NCBI RefSeq assembly: GCF_010731755.1
Contig: NZ_AP022589.1
Location: 3,348,001-3,412,000, forward strand
Source of the DNA: Mycolicibacter minnesotensis
GTDB taxonomy: Bacteria > Actinomycetota > Actinomycetes > Mycobacteriales > Mycobacteriaceae
DNA length: 64,000 bases
Direction of reading: 5' to 3'
This document shows positions 1-10,804 of the stretch, in pieces. A program made the position numbers and the translations under genes. The first letter of the stretch is position 1. Each line of letters opens with the position of its first letter. The notes beneath the pieces were generated by a model. That model was given only the letters and a program-made list of their open reading frames with translations, had not been told where the DNA came from and ran no database searches.

Positions 1-2555
1 TGCGGGGCTTCGGTGCCCGCGACCACACCGTCACGGTTCTCGAGACCAGCTGGATCACCCCGCACTGCGTGCGGGTGTGGATGCACTCGCCCACCCTGTT
101 CACCGATGCCGCCGTCGAACCGAGTGCCTGGCTGAGGTTCTGGTTCCCCGACCCGGACGGATCCAGTACGGAGTTCCAACGCGCGTACACCATCGCCGAG
201 GGGGACGCGCAGACCGGACGCTTCGCGGTCGACATGGTGCTGCACGAACCGGCTGGGCCCGCCACCCGCTGGGCTCGCACCGTGGAAGCGGGAGCCACCA
301 TCGCAGCGATATCCCTGATGGGCTCGTCGCGCTTCGAAGCCCCCGACGCCGATGCCCAACCCGCCGGATACCTGCTGATGGGCGACTCGGCGTCGATTCC
401 GGGAATCAACGGGATCATCGGCACCATCGCCCACGACGTCCCGATCGAGCTCTACCTGGAACAGCACGACGACAACGACCTGCTGATCCCGATCACGGCG
501 CACCCTCGGCTGCGGGTGCACTGGGTGCACCGGCGCGACGCAGGTTCGTTGGCCGCTGCGATCGAGGTCAGGGACTGGTCGAACTGGTATGCCTGGGCCA
601 CCCCGGAGGCCGGGACACTCAAGGCCCTGCGGTCGCGGCTGCGCGACGAGTTCGGCTTTCCCAAGTCCGAGGTGCATGCGCAGGCCTACTGGACCGCCGG
701 ACGCGCCATGGGCACCGAACGCGACGCCGCGGACATCGCGACGACTCCGCCGCCACCAGAGACAAGTTCGCGGGAGGCCTCTGGTGAGCGCAGCGTCAAC
801 GCGCCGAAGGCGCAGTGGCGCGCGCAGGCTGCGGGCCGGCTGCTGGGCCCGCTGCGGGTGCCGCTGATCCTCTCCGGTGTTCTGCAGGCACTGATCACGC
901 TGCTGCAGTTGGCGCCCTTCGTGCTTCTGGTGGAGCTGGCGCGGCGGTTGGTCGCCGGCGCCGACGAGTCAGCGCTGTGGACCGTCGGGATCGCCGCGCT
1001 GTCGCTGCTCGGCCTGGGCACGCTGCTGGGTGCGGGCCTGACACTGTGGCTCCACGTTGTCGACGCCCGTTTCGCCAGCGAGCTGCGTGCCCGGCTGCTC
1101 AGCAAGCTCTCGCGCCTGCCGCTGGGCTGGTTCACCGCGCGGGGGTCCGGCTCGATCAAGCAGCTGGTCGCCGACGACTCCCTGTCGTTGCACTACCTGG
1201 TGACCCACGCGATCCCCGACGCGGTGGCCGCCGTCGTGGCACCGGTGGCGGTCCTGGTCTACCTGTTCGTCGTGGACTGGCGAGTGGCGCTGGTGCTGTT
1301 CGTGCCGGTGTTGGTCTACATGGTGCTGATGTCGGTGATGATGACCCAGTCGGGCCCCAAGATCAGCCAGGCGCAGCGCTGGGCCGAACGGATGAATGGC
1401 GAGGCCGGCACCTATTTGGAGGGCCAGCCGGTGATCCGGGTGTTCGGCGGGGCCGCGGCCTCCACCTTCCGCCGACGCCTCGACGAGTACATCGACTTCC
1501 TCGTCACCTGGCAGCGGCCGTTTGTCGGCAAGAAGACACTGATGGACCTGGTGACCCGCCCGTCGACGTTCCTGTGGCTGATCGTGCTGACCGGCACCCC
1601 GCTGATCGTCACCGGCCGGATGGATCCGGTGAACCTGCTGCCGTTCCTGTTGTTGGGCACCACGTTCGGTGCCCGCCTGCTGGGCATCGGTCTGGGGGTC
1701 GGCGGTATTCGCGGGGGCATGCTGGCGGCTCGACGGCTGCAGATCGCCCTGGACGAGACCGAACTGGCAGTCGAGCAGCACGAGTCCGCGACCGCCGAGG
1801 CGGCCGGGACAGTGACCTTCGACGCGGTCACCTTCGGCTACCGCCCCGGAGTGCCGGTGATCCGTGAGGTGTCGTTGTCGCTGCGGCCGGGCACCGTGAC
1901 CGCACTGGTCGGTCCGTCGGGGTCGGGCAAGTCGACCCTGGCCGCCTTGCTCGCCCGATTCCACGATGTGGATTCCGGTTCGATATCGGTTGGCGAACAA
2001 GACATCCGGTCGATGACCGCCGACGAGCTCTACCGGCAGGTGGGCTTCGTCCTGCAGGAAACCCAACTGGTGCACGGCAGCGTGCGCGACAACATCGCGT
2101 TGGCCGTCCCGGATGCCACCGACGAACAGGTGTGGGCCGCCGCCCGCGAAGCGCAAATCCATGACCGGATACTGCGGCTGCCCCAGGGTTACGACACTGT
2201 GCTCGGTGCCGCTGCCGCGCTGTCCGGCGGGGAACGGCAGCGACTCACCATCGCTCGGGCCATCCTGGCCGATACGCCAGTCCTGATCTTGGATGAGGCC
2301 ACTGCATTCGCCGACCCCGAATCGGAGTATCTGGTGCAGCAGGCGTTGAACAGGTTGACCCGGCATCGGACCGTGCTGGTGATCGCCCACCGCCTGCACA
2401 CCATCACCGGTGCCGACCAGATCGTCGTTCTCGACGACGGCGGCATCGTCGAACAGGGCAGCCACGAGCAGCTGTTGGCCGCCGGCGGCCGCTACCTCCA
2501 ATTGTGGGAGACCGGCCGTAGCGCGGCCACCGTCGGCGCGGAGGCCCACCGATGA
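1..2555 (+). CDS. irtA: IrtA, ferric-mycobactin importer subunit with FAD-binding siderophore-interacting domain (5' partial)
   Basis: ABC half-transporter that with IrtB imports ferric carboxymycobactin; in the family the N-terminal domain binds FAD and reduces the iron. The reading frame is open to position 3 with conserved residues before the first possible start (GTG at 69), so the true start lies upstream of the window. Order seen: siderophore-interacting FAD domain (to about nt 800, with an RAYTIAE flavin motif), six-helix exporter-type membrane domain (about 830-1780), then the ATPase with Walker [10 protein letters not shown] near 1911, LSGGERQ near 2219 and Walker B LILDEAT near 2284. 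Its stop overlaps the irtB start (ATGA), so the two are probably co-translated. Confidence 0.95.
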   Translation, partial: RGFGARDHTVTVLETSWITPHCVRVWMHSPTLFTDAAVEPSAWLRFWFPDPDGSSTEFQRAYTIAEGDAQTGRFAVDMVLHEPAGPATRWARTVEAGATIAAISLMGSSRFEAPDADAQPAGYLLMGDSASIPGINGIIGTIAHDVPIELYLEQHDDNDLLIPITAHPRLRVHWVHRRDAGSLAAAIEVRDWSNWYAWATPEAGTLKALRSRLRDEFGFPKSEVHAQAYWTAGRAMGTERDAADIATTPPPPETSSREASGERSVNAPKAQWRAQAAGRLLGPLRVPLILSGVLQALITLLQLAPFVLLVELARRLVAGADESALWTVGIAALSLLGLGTLLGAGLTLWLHVVDARFASELRARLLSKLSRLPLGWFTARGSGSIKQLVADDSLSLHYLVTHAIPDAVAAVVAPVAVLVYLFVVDWRVALVLFVPVLVYMVLMSVMMTQSGPKISQAQRWAERMNGEAGTYLEGQPVIRVFGGAAASTFRRRLDEYIDFLVTWQRPFVGKKTLMDLVTRPSTFLWLIVLTGTPLIVTGRMDPVNLLPFLLLGTTFGARLLGIGLGVGGIRGGMLAARRLQIALDETELAVEQHESATAEAAGTVTFDAVTFGYRPGVPVIREVSLSLRPGTVTALVGPSGSGKSTLAALLARFHDVDSGSISVGEQDIRSMTADELYRQVGFVLQETQLVHGSVRDNIALAVPDATDEQVWAAAREAQIHDRILRLPQGYDTVLGAAAALSGGERQRLTIARAILADTPVLILDEATAFADPESEYLVQQALNRLTRHRTVLVIAHRLHTITGADQIVVLDDGGIVEQGSHEQLLAAGGRYLQLWETGRSAATVGAEAHR

Positions 2556-4291
2556 TCCGCACCCTGATCCGGCTGATCCCCCCGGACCGTCGCGGCCGGA
2601 TGTACGTCTACGCCGTGCTGACGTTTCTGTCCGTGGCGGTGCGGGCCGCCGGGACGGTGCTGCTGGTTCCGTTGGTGAGCGCACTGTTCTCCGACACCCC
2701 GAGTGCGGCGCTGGCCTGGTTGGGTTGGCTGACTGTGGCGACGCTGGCGGGTGGGGTGGTGGACTTCGTCTGCGCCCGAATCGGATTCGACCTGGGATTC
2801 GCGGTCCTCGACCACACACAGCATGACGTGGCCGACCGGCTGCCCGGTGTCCGGCTGGGCTGGTTCAGCGCCGCCAACACCGCCGACGCGCGGCAGGCGA
2901 TCGCCGCGACCGGCCCCGAACTGGTCAGCCTGGTGGTCAACCTGTTGACCCCGGTGATCGGCGCGATTCTGCTGCCGCCGGCTATCGCGGTGGCGCTGTT
3001 GGGGGTGTCCTGGCAGCTGGGGCTGGCCGCGCTGGGTGGAGTGCCGCTGCTGCTGGGTGCGCTGTGGGCGTCCAACCGGCTCAGTGCGCGCGCCGACACC
3101 GCGGCCGGTGAGGCCAACACCGCCCTGACCGAACGCATCATCGAGTTCGCCCGGACGCAGCAGGCGTTGCGCGCGGCGCGGCGGGTGGAACCCGAACGCA
3201 GCACGGTCGGAGCAGCCCTGGCCGCCCAGCACGGCGCGGCGATGCGGTTGCTGCTCATGCAGATTCCCGGCCAGCTGCTGTTCAGTCTGGCCAGCCAGGG
3301 CGCACTGATCCTGCTTGCCGGAACCACCACCGCGCTGACCGTCACCGGCACCCTGAGCGTTCCCGAGGCGGTCGCCTTGATCGTGGTGGCGGCGCGGTAC
3401 CTGGAACCGTTCACCGTCATCAGCGAGCTGGCGCCTGCCCTGGAGTCCACCCGGGCCTCCCTCGAACGGATCCGTGCTGTCCTCACCGCACCGACGGTGA
3501 CGGTCGGTTCCGGCCGGCTACCCGAGGGCGCCGGTGCACCGCGCATCGAGTTCGACGACGTCACCTTCGGCTACGACCCCGCCGGTCCGCCGGTGCTCGA
3601 CCGGGTTAGCTTCGCGCTGGAGCCCGGCACCACCACCGCCATCGTCGGGCCCTCCGGATCCGGCAAGAGCACCATCTTGTCGCTCATCGCCGGGCTGCAC
3701 GAACCGACCGCCGGCCGAGTACTGCTCGACGGGGCCGATGCTGCCGAGCTGGACGCGTCATCGCGGCGGGCGGTCAGCAGCGTGGTGTTCCAGCATCCGT
3801 ACCTGCTCGACGGCACGATCCGCGACAACATCCTGGTCGGAGATCCTGACGCCGATAAGGAGACGCTCGGGCGGGCCACCCACTTGGCCCGAGTCGACGA
3901 GCTGGTCGCCAGGCTGCCCGACGGCCCCAACACCAAGGTCGGCGAAGCCGGCGCGGCGTTGTCCGGCGGTGAGCGTCAACGGGTCAGCATCGCTCGCGCC
4001 CTGCTCAAGCCCGCCCCGGTGCTGCTGGTCGACGAGGCGACCAGCGCCCTGGACACCGAGAACGAGGCCGCTATCGTCGCCGCGTTGAGCGCCGAACTGC
4101 GTCCGCGTACCCGGGTGATCGTCGCGCATCGGCTGGCCAGCATCGCGCAAGCCGACCGCGTGCTGTTCATCGACGGTGGCCGGGTGATCGAAGACGGCAC
4201 CATCGACGAACTGCGCTCCGCCGGTGGGCGATTCGACGAGTTTTGGCGACAGCAGAACGATGCCGCCGGTTGGCAGATCCACGCCGGCTAG
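2552..4291 (+). CDS. irtB: IrtB, ferric-mycobactin ABC importer subunit
   Basis: Second half-transporter of the IrtAB heterodimer in the inner membrane. 579 residues, the usual length. An exporter-fold membrane domain fills about residues 1-330. The ATPase has Walker [10 protein letters not shown] at 366-374, signature LSGGE at 470-474, Walker B Asp494-Glu495 and an AHRLAS H-loop. It lacks the FAD domain present in IrtA. The ATG overlaps the irtA stop by 4 nt. In M. tuberculosis irtAB lie far from the mbt genes; here they are next to mbtA, giving one uptake-plus-synthesis locus. Confidence 0.95.
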   Translation: MIRTLIRLIPPDRRGRMYVYAVLTFLSVAVRAAGTVLLVPLVSALFSDTPSAALAWLGWLTVATLAGGVVDFVCARIGFDLGFAVLDHTQHDVADRLPGVRLGWFSAANTADARQAIAATGPELVSLVVNLLTPVIGAILLPPAIAVALLGVSWQLGLAALGGVPLLLGALWASNRLSARADTAAGEANTALTERIIEFARTQQALRAARRVEPERSTVGAALAAQHGAAMRLLLMQIPGQLLFSLASQGALILLAGTTTALTVTGTLSVPEAVALIVVAARYLEPFTVISELAPALESTRASLERIRAVLTAPTVTVGSGRLPEGAGAPRIEFDDVTFGYDPAGPPVLDRVSFALEPGTTTAIVGPSGSGKSTILSLIAGLHEPTAGRVLLDGADAAELDASSRRAVSSVVFQHPYLLDGTIRDNILVGDPDADKETLGRATHLARVDELVARLPDGPNTKVGEAGAALSGGERQRVSIARALLKPAPVLLVDEATSALDTENEAAIVAALSAELRPRTRVIVAHRLASIAQADRVLFIDGGRVIEDGTIDELRSAGGRFDEFWRQQNDAAGWQIHAG

Positions 4292-4368
4292 CGCGACGGA
4301 GCCGATTAACCGCTCGCGCTCGTCGTAACGGCCGTCGCCGCCGGGTCCGCTGTGGGAGCATTTCTAGC

Positions 4369-4998
4369 GTGAGCACCGACGAGGACCCCGAAGCCCGAAT
4401 TCGGGCATTGGAACGTCAGCAGTCGGGCTTTGAGCGGGCTGTGGAACTGACAGCCCCGTCGGTCGGAACCGAAGACCACGCACCCGCGCGGCGTGGTGTG
4501 GGCCTGGGTCTCGTGGTCGTGGGGGCGATGGTCGCGGTGGTGGCGATAGTGGGCGCGTTCGCGATCTACCTGGTATCCCACGGCTCCAGTCGCTCCGTGC
4601 CGGGGCTGCCGACGGCCAGTCGTACAGCTCCGACACCGTTGCGGGTCGACCCCGCCCCCGAGCCTGCGCCTTCGGCTGTGCCCGTTCCGATTCCGCCCGT
4701 CGCGGCGCCACCGCAGGTGCCGGACTCCGGCAGCGGCGTCACCCTGTCCGTCACCGGGGCCGGCGAGAACAAAACCCTGCCCTGTGCCGGTCGCTATGCC
4801 TCCGTGAGCGGGGTCAACAACACGGTGGAGTTCGTCGGCGAGTGTGCCGGCCTGACCGTGTCGGGTATCGGCAACATCGTCACCGTGACGTCGACACCCA
4901 CGATCACGGTGTCCGGCCTGCAGAACCGGGTGACGTATCGCGCCGGGGATCCCCAGGTGAGTACCTCCGGTTTCGACAACGCCGTCGAACGTGGTTAG
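4369..4998 (+). CDS. DUF3060-family membrane-anchored protein
   Basis: Unknown function. A GTG start at 4369 gives 209 residues; the frame is open further upstream, but that part is arginine-rich and looks non-coding. One transmembrane helix lies at about residues 45-68, followed by a Pro/Ala-rich linker, so the C-terminal part should be outside the membrane. The C-terminal ~85 residues repeat a short beta pattern with Gly-Asn-Val/Gly-Asp-Asn turns and two cysteines, typical of DUF3060. It ends 9 nt before the mbtA stop, in convergent orientation. No link to iron can be read from the protein itself. Confidence 0.75.
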   Translation: MSTDEDPEARIRALERQQSGFERAVELTAPSVGTEDHAPARRGVGLGLVVVGAMVAVVAIVGAFAIYLVSHGSSRSVPGLPTASRTAPTPLRVDPAPEPAPSAVPVPIPPVAAPPQVPDSGSGVTLSVTGAGENKTLPCAGRYASVSGVNNTVEFVGECAGLTVSGIGNIVTVTSTPTITVSGLQNRVTYRAGDPQVSTSGFDNAVERG

Positions 4999-5007
4999 CC
5001 CGTCCGG

Positions 5008-6546
5008 TCAGCCGAGTTGGCGGGCCAGTGCCTTCTTGTCGATCTTGCCGACTGCGGTGGTGGGAAGCGCCGGCAGTACCGCCAGCTGATCTATCCGGGT
5101 GTGGGTGGCAACCCCGCACTCGTCGAGGTGTCGGTTGAGGTCTGCGAGCAGCAGCGGTGCGCCGATGAATACCACGGCAGCGCAGACTTTTTCGCCAAGG
5201 TATTCGTCGGGCAGGCCGACCACTGCTGCCGACTGGATCCCCGGATGACTCAGCAGATGCACCTCCAGCTCATCGGCGGCGATGTTCTCACCGCCCCGCA
5301 CGATCACGTCCTTGATCCGGCCGGTGACCTCCAGATAACCGTTGGCGCAGCGGCGTACTCGGTCACCGCTGCGGTAGAAGCCGTCCGGGCTGAACGAACG
5401 CGCATTGGCCTCGACCGCGTTGTAGTAGCCGTTGATCGTGTACGGACCGCGTACCAGCAGCTCGCCCTCGGGTGCCTCCATTCCGTCCTCGTCGACCACC
5501 CGAAGCTCGTCGTCGTCGCACAACGGCCGGCCCTGGGTGGTGTCGAGCACTTCCGCGGCGTCGCCGGGCCGGGTATAGCAGAGCAGACCCTCGGCCATCC
5601 CGAACACCTGCTGCAGGCCCGGGGTCAATGCCTCGCGGATCCGCGCCGCATCACTGGGGGCCAGCTTGGCGCCACCGACCTGCAGCAACCTCAGCGTGGT
5701 CGGCCGCTGCGGCTCCCAGTCACAGGCCTGTGCCCACAGCGCGGCCAACGCCGGCACCAACGCGGTGACCGTCACCCTGTGACGGGCGATGGTGGCGAAC
5801 GCCGCCTCCGGGCTGGGATCGGTGCCGAAGACCGTGGTCGCCCCCACCGACATGGCGCCCAACAGTCCCGGGCAGGCCAGCGGGAAGTTGTGGCCGGCCG
5901 GCAGTGCCACCAGGTAGACGTCATCTGTGGTCAGCTCACATAACCGTGCACTGGCAATCGCGTTGTAGACGTAGTCGTTGTGGGTACGGGGAATCAGCTT
6001 GGGCATTCCAGTGGTGCCGCCGGAGACCAGCAGCAGGGCCGGTGCGGCAGGATCCGGGGCGAATTGCGGCGCGGGGGAGAGCCCGGGTTCGTCCTCGATG
6101 GTGATCCGCCGCAAGCCCAGTTTGGCGGCCATCGCCGGATAGTCGAATCCTGCAGTGGCGTCGGGGATCACGATCCCGACCGCATCGCTGACTCCGGCCA
6201 GATGCCCGATCTCGGCGGCGCGGTGCCCGGGCAGGCACAGCACCGGAATGGCCCCCACTCGCAGCAGTGCGAACAGCGTGACCGCGAACGCACAACCGTT
6301 GGGCAACTGCACCAGCACGCGGTCGCCGGGGCCGACGCCCCGCCGGTGCAAGGCGGCCGCCGCGCGATCGACCGCGCCGTCCAACTGTGCGTACGACATC
6401 GTCGTGGTCGCGTCGATGACCGCGGGGCGGTCCGGCCAACTGGCGGCGGCGTCGTCGAGCAGCGATCCCACCGGGCGCCCGCTCCAATAACCGGCCGCCC
6501 GGTAGGCGGCGGCCCGCTCGTCGGGAAACGGTACGAACCCGTGCAT
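5008..6546 (-). CDS. mbtA: MbtA, salicyl-AMP ligase
   Basis: Activates salicylate as the acyl-adenylate and loads it onto the aryl carrier domain of MbtB, the first step of mycobactin assembly. 512 residues of the ANL superfamily, closely matching MbtA along the whole length. The ATP motif SGGTTGMPK begins at residue 175, VRGPYTINGYY and YRSGD follow, and the C-terminal GKID carries the catalytic Lys501. The ATG at 6546 was chosen because AGGGAG lies 5 nt upstream and homology starts at FVPFP; the frame is open for another 35 codons. Divergent from mbtB across an iron box. Confidence 0.94.
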   Translation of the reverse strand: MHGFVPFPDERAAAYRAAGYWSGRPVGSLLDDAAASWPDRPAVIDATTTMSYAQLDGAVDRAAAALHRRGVGPGDRVLVQLPNGCAFAVTLFALLRVGAIPVLCLPGHRAAEIGHLAGVSDAVGIVIPDATAGFDYPAMAAKLGLRRITIEDEPGLSPAPQFAPDPAAPALLLVSGGTTGMPKLIPRTHNDYVYNAIASARLCELTTDDVYLVALPAGHNFPLACPGLLGAMSVGATTVFGTDPSPEAAFATIARHRVTVTALVPALAALWAQACDWEPQRPTTLRLLQVGGAKLAPSDAARIREALTPGLQQVFGMAEGLLCYTRPGDAAEVLDTTQGRPLCDDDELRVVDEDGMEAPEGELLVRGPYTINGYYNAVEANARSFSPDGFYRSGDRVRRCANGYLEVTGRIKDVIVRGGENIAADELEVHLLSHPGIQSAAVVGLPDEYLGEKVCAAVVFIGAPLLLADLNRHLDECGVATHTRIDQLAVLPALPTTAVGKIDKKALARQLG

Positions 6547-6601
6547 ATGTACTCCCTGGCTGGCCGACGACCGAACGTAGATAGAGTAGCTTCGAGGAAA
6601 A

Positions 6602-6620
6602 TTAGGGCAGCCTAACGAAA
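6602..6620. promoter_or_regulatory. IdeR iron box between mbtA and mbtB
   Basis: The 19-bp site TTAGGGCAGCCTAACGAAA matches the mycobacterial iron box TTAGGTTAGSCTAACCTAA well, especially TTAGG and CTAAC. It lies 14 bp before the mbtB start and 55 bp from the mbtA start, so one site can serve both divergent genes. IdeR with Fe(II) is known to repress mbtA/mbtB at this place in M. tuberculosis; binding here is inferred. Confidence 0.85.
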
Positions 6621-6634
6621 GGTGGGGTGGCGCG

Positions 6635-9600
6635 GTGGGGCCGGACGACATTCGCGCGCAGGTCGCGGAGCTGCTCGGTGCCGATGCCAGCGCCGTCGAC
6701 CCCGAGGCCGACCTGGTCGGTCAGGGCTTGGACTCGATCCGGATGATGAGCCTGGCCGGCCGCTGGCGAAAACAGGGCATCGACGTCGACTTCGCGGCGT
6801 TGGCCGCAGACCCGCGCATCGCCGCGTGGCAGGAGCTGGTGGGGGATCGGAATGGACCTGCGCTCGCCCAGGTGACCGCCGACGATCCGGCAGACGCCGC
6901 CGCACCGTTCCCGCTGGCGCCCATGCAACACGCAATGTGGGTGGGCCGCGACGACGACGTCGCCCTCGGCGGGGTGGCAGGGCATCTGTACGTGGAATTC
7001 GAAACCAGCCCCGGGCGCGCAGGCATCGACCCAGATCGCCTGGCGGCGGCCGCCGCGGCGCTGGCCGTCCGCCATCCGATGCTGCGGGTCGGATTCTCAC
7101 CGGACGGCACCCAGTACATCCGCGCCGATGCGACCGTGCCCGTCGCGGTGCAGGATCTGCGCGGCCTGGATGCCGGAGCGGCGGCCCAGCGTCTGGACAC
7201 CACCCGCGCGGCGAAGTCCCATCAGCAACTCCAGGACGCGGTCTTCGAGCTCACGGTGTCCCTGCTGCCGGACGGCACGGCGCGTCTACACGTCGACCTG
7301 GACATGCAGGCCGCCGACGCCATGAGCTACCGCACCCTGATGGCCGACTTGGCCGCGGCCTATCGAGGTGAGGCGCTGCCGGAGTTGGGCTACACCTATC
7401 GGCAGTACCGCCAGGCCACCGCTGCGCGCGAACCCGACGAAGACCACCGCCAGTGGTGGGAGCAGCACATCCCCGACCTGCCGGATCCACCCAAACTGCC
7501 GCCACCGGCAGTCGCCCCGGCCGACCCGAGGCGCAGCACCCGGCGCTGGCACTGGCTGGACCCGGAGACCCGCGACGCGCTGTACGCCCAGGCGCGCGCC
7601 CACGGCGTCACACCGGCCATGACGCTGGCCGCCTCGTTCTCGCACACCCTGGCCAGATGGTCGGATGCACCGCGATTCCTGCTCAACGTCCCGCTGTTCG
7701 GCCGGGAACCCTTGCATGACGACGTGGATCGGCTGGTCGGGGATTTCACCTCGTCACTGCTGTTGGACGTGGACCTGAGCCAGGCCCACACCGGCGCGCA
7801 ACGCGCCCACGCCGTGCAAGACGCCATGCGCACCGCCGCCGCGCATGCCGACTACCCGGGCCTGGCGGTGTTGCGCGACCTGAGCCGTCACCGCGGCACT
7901 CAGGTGCTGGCACCGGTGGTGTTCACCAGTGCGCTCGGACTCGGGGAACTGTTCGCCGATGAGGTCACCGGCGCGTTCGGCACCCCGGTCTGGATCATCT
8001 CCCAGGGCCCACAGGTGCTGCTCGACGCGCAGGTCACCGAGTTCGACGGCGGCGTCCTGGTCAACTGGGACGTCCGCGAGGAGATGTTTGCCCCCGGGGT
8101 GATCGACGCCATGTTCGCCCACCACATCGCCGATCTGACCCGGCTGGCCGCCGGCCAGGGCTGGGCAGAACCCGCGCCGGTAGCCTTGCCGGCCGACCAG
8201 GCGCAGCTGCGAGCCGCAGTGAACGCGGGCACCGCGCAACCCAGCGGGGAAGCGTTGCACGACGGGTTCTTTCGTCAAGCCGACCACGACCCCGAGGCGG
8301 TCGCGGTACTGCACGGCTCGGGCGAGATCAGCTATGGCAGGCTGCGCGAGCAGGCGTTGTCGGTGGCCACCGAGCTGCGCGAACACGGCGTGCGTCCCGG
8401 AGACACCGTGGCGCTGCTGGGTCCTAAAGGCGCCGAGCAGATTCCGGCCCTGTTGGGCATCCTCGCCGCCGGTGCGGTGTATCTGCCGATCGCCGCCGAT
8501 CAGCCGCCCGAACGCAGGGATCGGATCCTGGCCCTGGGCGGTGCGGTATCGGCCCTGGTGACCGGGGACACGCGCCCGTCCCTGGAGATTCCGGTGGTGG
8601 AATTCTCCGAAGCGCTGCGACGTCCCGGCGTTGATCCGGTGCGCGCCGATCCAACCGAGCTGGCCTATGTGGTGTTCACCTCCGGCTCCACCGGAGAGCC
8701 CAAGGGTGTCGAGGTCACCCATGACGCCGCCATGAACACCGTCGAAACGCTCAGTGCTCGTTTTGGATTCGCTCCCACTGACCGCAGCCTGGCGTTGCTC
8801 ACGTTGGATGCCGACATGTCGGTGCTCGACGTGTTCGCCATGCTGCGTGCCGGTGGGGCCATCGTGATGGTCGACGAAGCCGACCGACGCAGTCCCGAAG
8901 TGTGGGCCCAACTCGTGGCGCGGCACCGGGTCAGCGTGCTCAACCTGATGCCGGGGGCGCTGGAGATGTTGGTCGCCACCGGCGGGGAGCTGTCTTCGGT
9001 GCGGGCGGTGTTGACCGGCGGCGACTGGGTTCGGCCCGAACTGGCCCGGCGGTTTGCCCTGGCGGCGCCCGGGGTGCGATTCGCCGGGCTGGGTGGGGCG
9101 ACCGAAACCGCCATCCACGCCACCCTGTGCGAGGTCGAGGGTGACCCGCCCGCGCACTGGGCAGCGGTGCCCTATGGCACCCCACTTCCCAACATCGCCT
9201 GCCGCGTGGTGGACGCCGACGGCGCCGATCGGCCGGACTGGGTGGCCGGCGAACTGTGGGTGTCCGGGCGCGGGATCGCCTCGGGCTATCGCGGACGGCC
9301 AGACCTGACCGCCGAGAAGTTCGTCGAGTACGAAGGCCGCCGCTGGTATCGCACGGGCGATCTGGCTCGCTACACCTTCGACGGCTCCCTGGAATTCATC
9401 GGTAGGGCCGATCACCGGGTCAAGATCAGCGGGTATCGCATCGAGCTCGGCGAGGTCGAAGCCGCACTGCGCCGGCTGCCCGGGGTCGCCGAGGCGGTGG
9501 TGGTGGCGCTGCCCGAGTCCGGTGGGCGTGAGGTGTTGGCGGCCGCTGTCCGATCCGATGATCCCGCGGTGAGCGTTGCCGCCGTGCAGGCCGGGCTGGC

Positions 9601-10066
9601 CGAGTCGCTGCCCGAACACATGATTCCCCGGCAGTTGCAGGTGGTTACCGCCATTCCCTACACCGTCTCCGGGAAGATCGACCGCCGGGCCGTGACCGCC
9701 GAATTGGCCGCGGCACTGGCGGCCACCGACGGCCACCGCGAGCCGGCAGGCCCGTTGCAAGGTGCCCTGGCCGCGATCATCGCCGAGGTGCTCGGGCGCG
9801 GCGTCGCGGGACTCGGTGCCGATGACGACTTCTTCGCCCTGGGTGGGGATTCGGTGCTGGCGACCGCGGTGGTGGCGCGCATCCGCACCTGGCTGGATGT
9901 GCCTGGCGCGGTGGTCGCCGATATCTTCGCCACCCGAACCGTGGCCAAACTGGCCGAGCGACTGACTTCGCGGGACACCGATCCGGGCCGCTTAGATGCG
10001 GTCGCCGAGGTGTATCTGGAAGTGGCGCAGCTGGACGCCGCCGCGGTGGCCGACGCATTGAGTTAA
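6635..10066 (+). CDS. mbtB: MbtB, phenyloxazoline synthetase (ArCP-Cy-A-PCP)
   Basis: NRPS that joins salicylate to Ser or Thr and cyclises it to the oxazoline. 1143 residues. Order: aryl carrier with phosphopantetheine Ser34 (GLDSIRMM); heterocyclisation domain with an exact DxxxxDxxS motif at residues 223-231; adenylation domain with TSGSTGEPKG from residue 682 and an intact Asp in the A4 core (ADMSVLD); peptidyl carrier with Ser1073 (LGGDS). It stops after the carrier. M. tuberculosis MbtB is remembered as about 1414 residues, with the extra part matching the separate MbtT-type thioesterase found here at 11387. GTG start, 14 bp after the iron box. Confidence 0.95.
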   Translation: MGPDDIRAQVAELLGADASAVDPEADLVGQGLDSIRMMSLAGRWRKQGIDVDFAALAADPRIAAWQELVGDRNGPALAQVTADDPADAAAPFPLAPMQHAMWVGRDDDVALGGVAGHLYVEFETSPGRAGIDPDRLAAAAAALAVRHPMLRVGFSPDGTQYIRADATVPVAVQDLRGLDAGAAAQRLDTTRAAKSHQQLQDAVFELTVSLLPDGTARLHVDLDMQAADAMSYRTLMADLAAAYRGEALPELGYTYRQYRQATAAREPDEDHRQWWEQHIPDLPDPPKLPPPAVAPADPRRSTRRWHWLDPETRDALYAQARAHGVTPAMTLAASFSHTLARWSDAPRFLLNVPLFGREPLHDDVDRLVGDFTSSLLLDVDLSQAHTGAQRAHAVQDAMRTAAAHADYPGLAVLRDLSRHRGTQVLAPVVFTSALGLGELFADEVTGAFGTPVWIISQGPQVLLDAQVTEFDGGVLVNWDVREEMFAPGVIDAMFAHHIADLTRLAAGQGWAEPAPVALPADQAQLRAAVNAGTAQPSGEALHDGFFRQADHDPEAVAVLHGSGEISYGRLREQALSVATELREHGVRPGDTVALLGPKGAEQIPALLGILAAGAVYLPIAADQPPERRDRILALGGAVSALVTGDTRPSLEIPVVEFSEALRRPGVDPVRADPTELAYVVFTSGSTGEPKGVEVTHDAAMNTVETLSARFGFAPTDRSLALLTLDADMSVLDVFAMLRAGGAIVMVDEADRRSPEVWAQLVARHRVSVLNLMPGALEMLVATGGELSSVRAVLTGGDWVRPELARRFALAAPGVRFAGLGGATETAIHATLCEVEGDPPAHWAAVPYGTPLPNIACRVVDADGADRPDWVAGELWVSGRGIASGYRGRPDLTAEKFVEYEGRRWYRTGDLARYTFDGSLEFIGRADHRVKISGYRIELGEVEAALRRLPGVAEAVVVALPESGGREVLAAAVRSDDPAVSVAAVQAGLAESLPEHMIPRQLQVVTAIPYTVSGKIDRRAVTAELAAALAATDGHREPAGPLQGALAAIIAEVLGRGVAGLGADDDFFALGGDSVLATAVVARIRTWLDVPGAVVADIFATRTVAKLAERLTSRDTDPGRLDAVAEVYLEVAQLDAAAVADALS

Positions 10067-10107
10067 GGGCTGGTGGACCCCGGTTGCGATGTGTCAGCAT
10101 CGACAGT

Positions 10108-10794
10108 ATGAAAACGCGCCGATCGGTCGTGTTGCTCGGTGTTTCGGCGGTGACGGGCGTGGCCTGCCTTGTCGGCGCCCCGAAGGTGGGCACCGCCGCG
10201 GCGGCCAGTTGTCCCGACGTCGAGGTGACGTTCGCCCGGGGTACCGCGGAGGCGCCCGGTGTCGGCGGAGTCGGCCAGAGATTCATCGACGCATTGCGCT
10301 CGCAGGTCGGTGGGCGGTCCCTGGAGGTGTATGCGGTCAATTACCCGGCAGGGGAAGACTGGCCGCCGTCGGCATCCGAAGGCGCCGCTGATGCGAACGC
10401 CCACGTGCAGTCCATGGTGGCGACCTGTCCCAACACCAAGCTGGTGCTCGGCGGTTACTCCCAAGGCGCCATGGTCATCGATCTGATCACCATTGCGCGG
10501 GCCTCGGTGGCGGGGTTCACCGCGGCGACCCTGTCGGCGGAGGAGGCGGAACACGTGGCCGCGGTCGCGGTCTTCGGGAATCCGACCGACCGGTACCTGG
10601 GCGGACCGATCAGCGAGATCAGCCCCTGGTACGGGGCCAAGGCCATCGACCTGTGTGCCGACGGCGACCCGATCTGCACTCCGGGAGCACTGGCGCTGCC
10701 CACACATGACGAGATGGTCTCGGCGCCACACCTGTCCTACGAGCAGTCGCCGATGCCTGAGCAGGCCGCGACCTTCGTCGCAGGCAAGCTCTGA
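10108..10794 (+). CDS. Secreted cutinase-family serine esterase
   Basis: 228 residues. The first 33 form a typical export signal (Lys-Arg, hydrophobic core, Ala-rich end before AASCPDVEV). The alpha/beta-hydrolase core has the nucleophile elbow GYSQG with Ser118, an Asp in ADGDPIC and a His in APHLSY, plus cysteines placed as in cutinase disulfides. Mycobacterial cutinase-like proteins hydrolyse esters and lipids outside the cell; the substrate here is unknown. The ATG at 10108 (MKTRRSV) fits the signal peptide better than an upstream in-frame start. It lies 41 bp after mbtB and before the detached thioesterase, an unusual place for this family. Confidence 0.88.
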   Translation: MKTRRSVVLLGVSAVTGVACLVGAPKVGTAAAASCPDVEVTFARGTAEAPGVGGVGQRFIDALRSQVGGRSLEVYAVNYPAGEDWPPSASEGAADANAHVQSMVATCPNTKLVLGGYSQGAMVIDLITIARASVAGFTAATLSAEEAEHVAAVAVFGNPTDRYLGGPISEISPWYGAKAIDLCADGDPICTPGALALPTHDEMVSAPHLSYEQSPMPEQAATFVAGKL

Positions 10795-10804
10795 GGCCGG
10801 CGCG

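Noticed and set aside
969..2819. 616-codon open frame antisense to irtA, and many similar long antisense frames (for example 7754-9760, 18486-20927, 23792-25288)
   Set aside because: They mirror strongly coding frames on the other strand in GC-rich DNA, have repetitive Arg/Gln/His-rich composition and no recognisable domain.
4292..4368. Additional iron box or gene between irtB and the DUF3060 gene
   Set aside because: Only a weak GC-rich inverted arrangement is seen; nothing matches the iron box, and the upstream frame is Arg-rich non-coding type.
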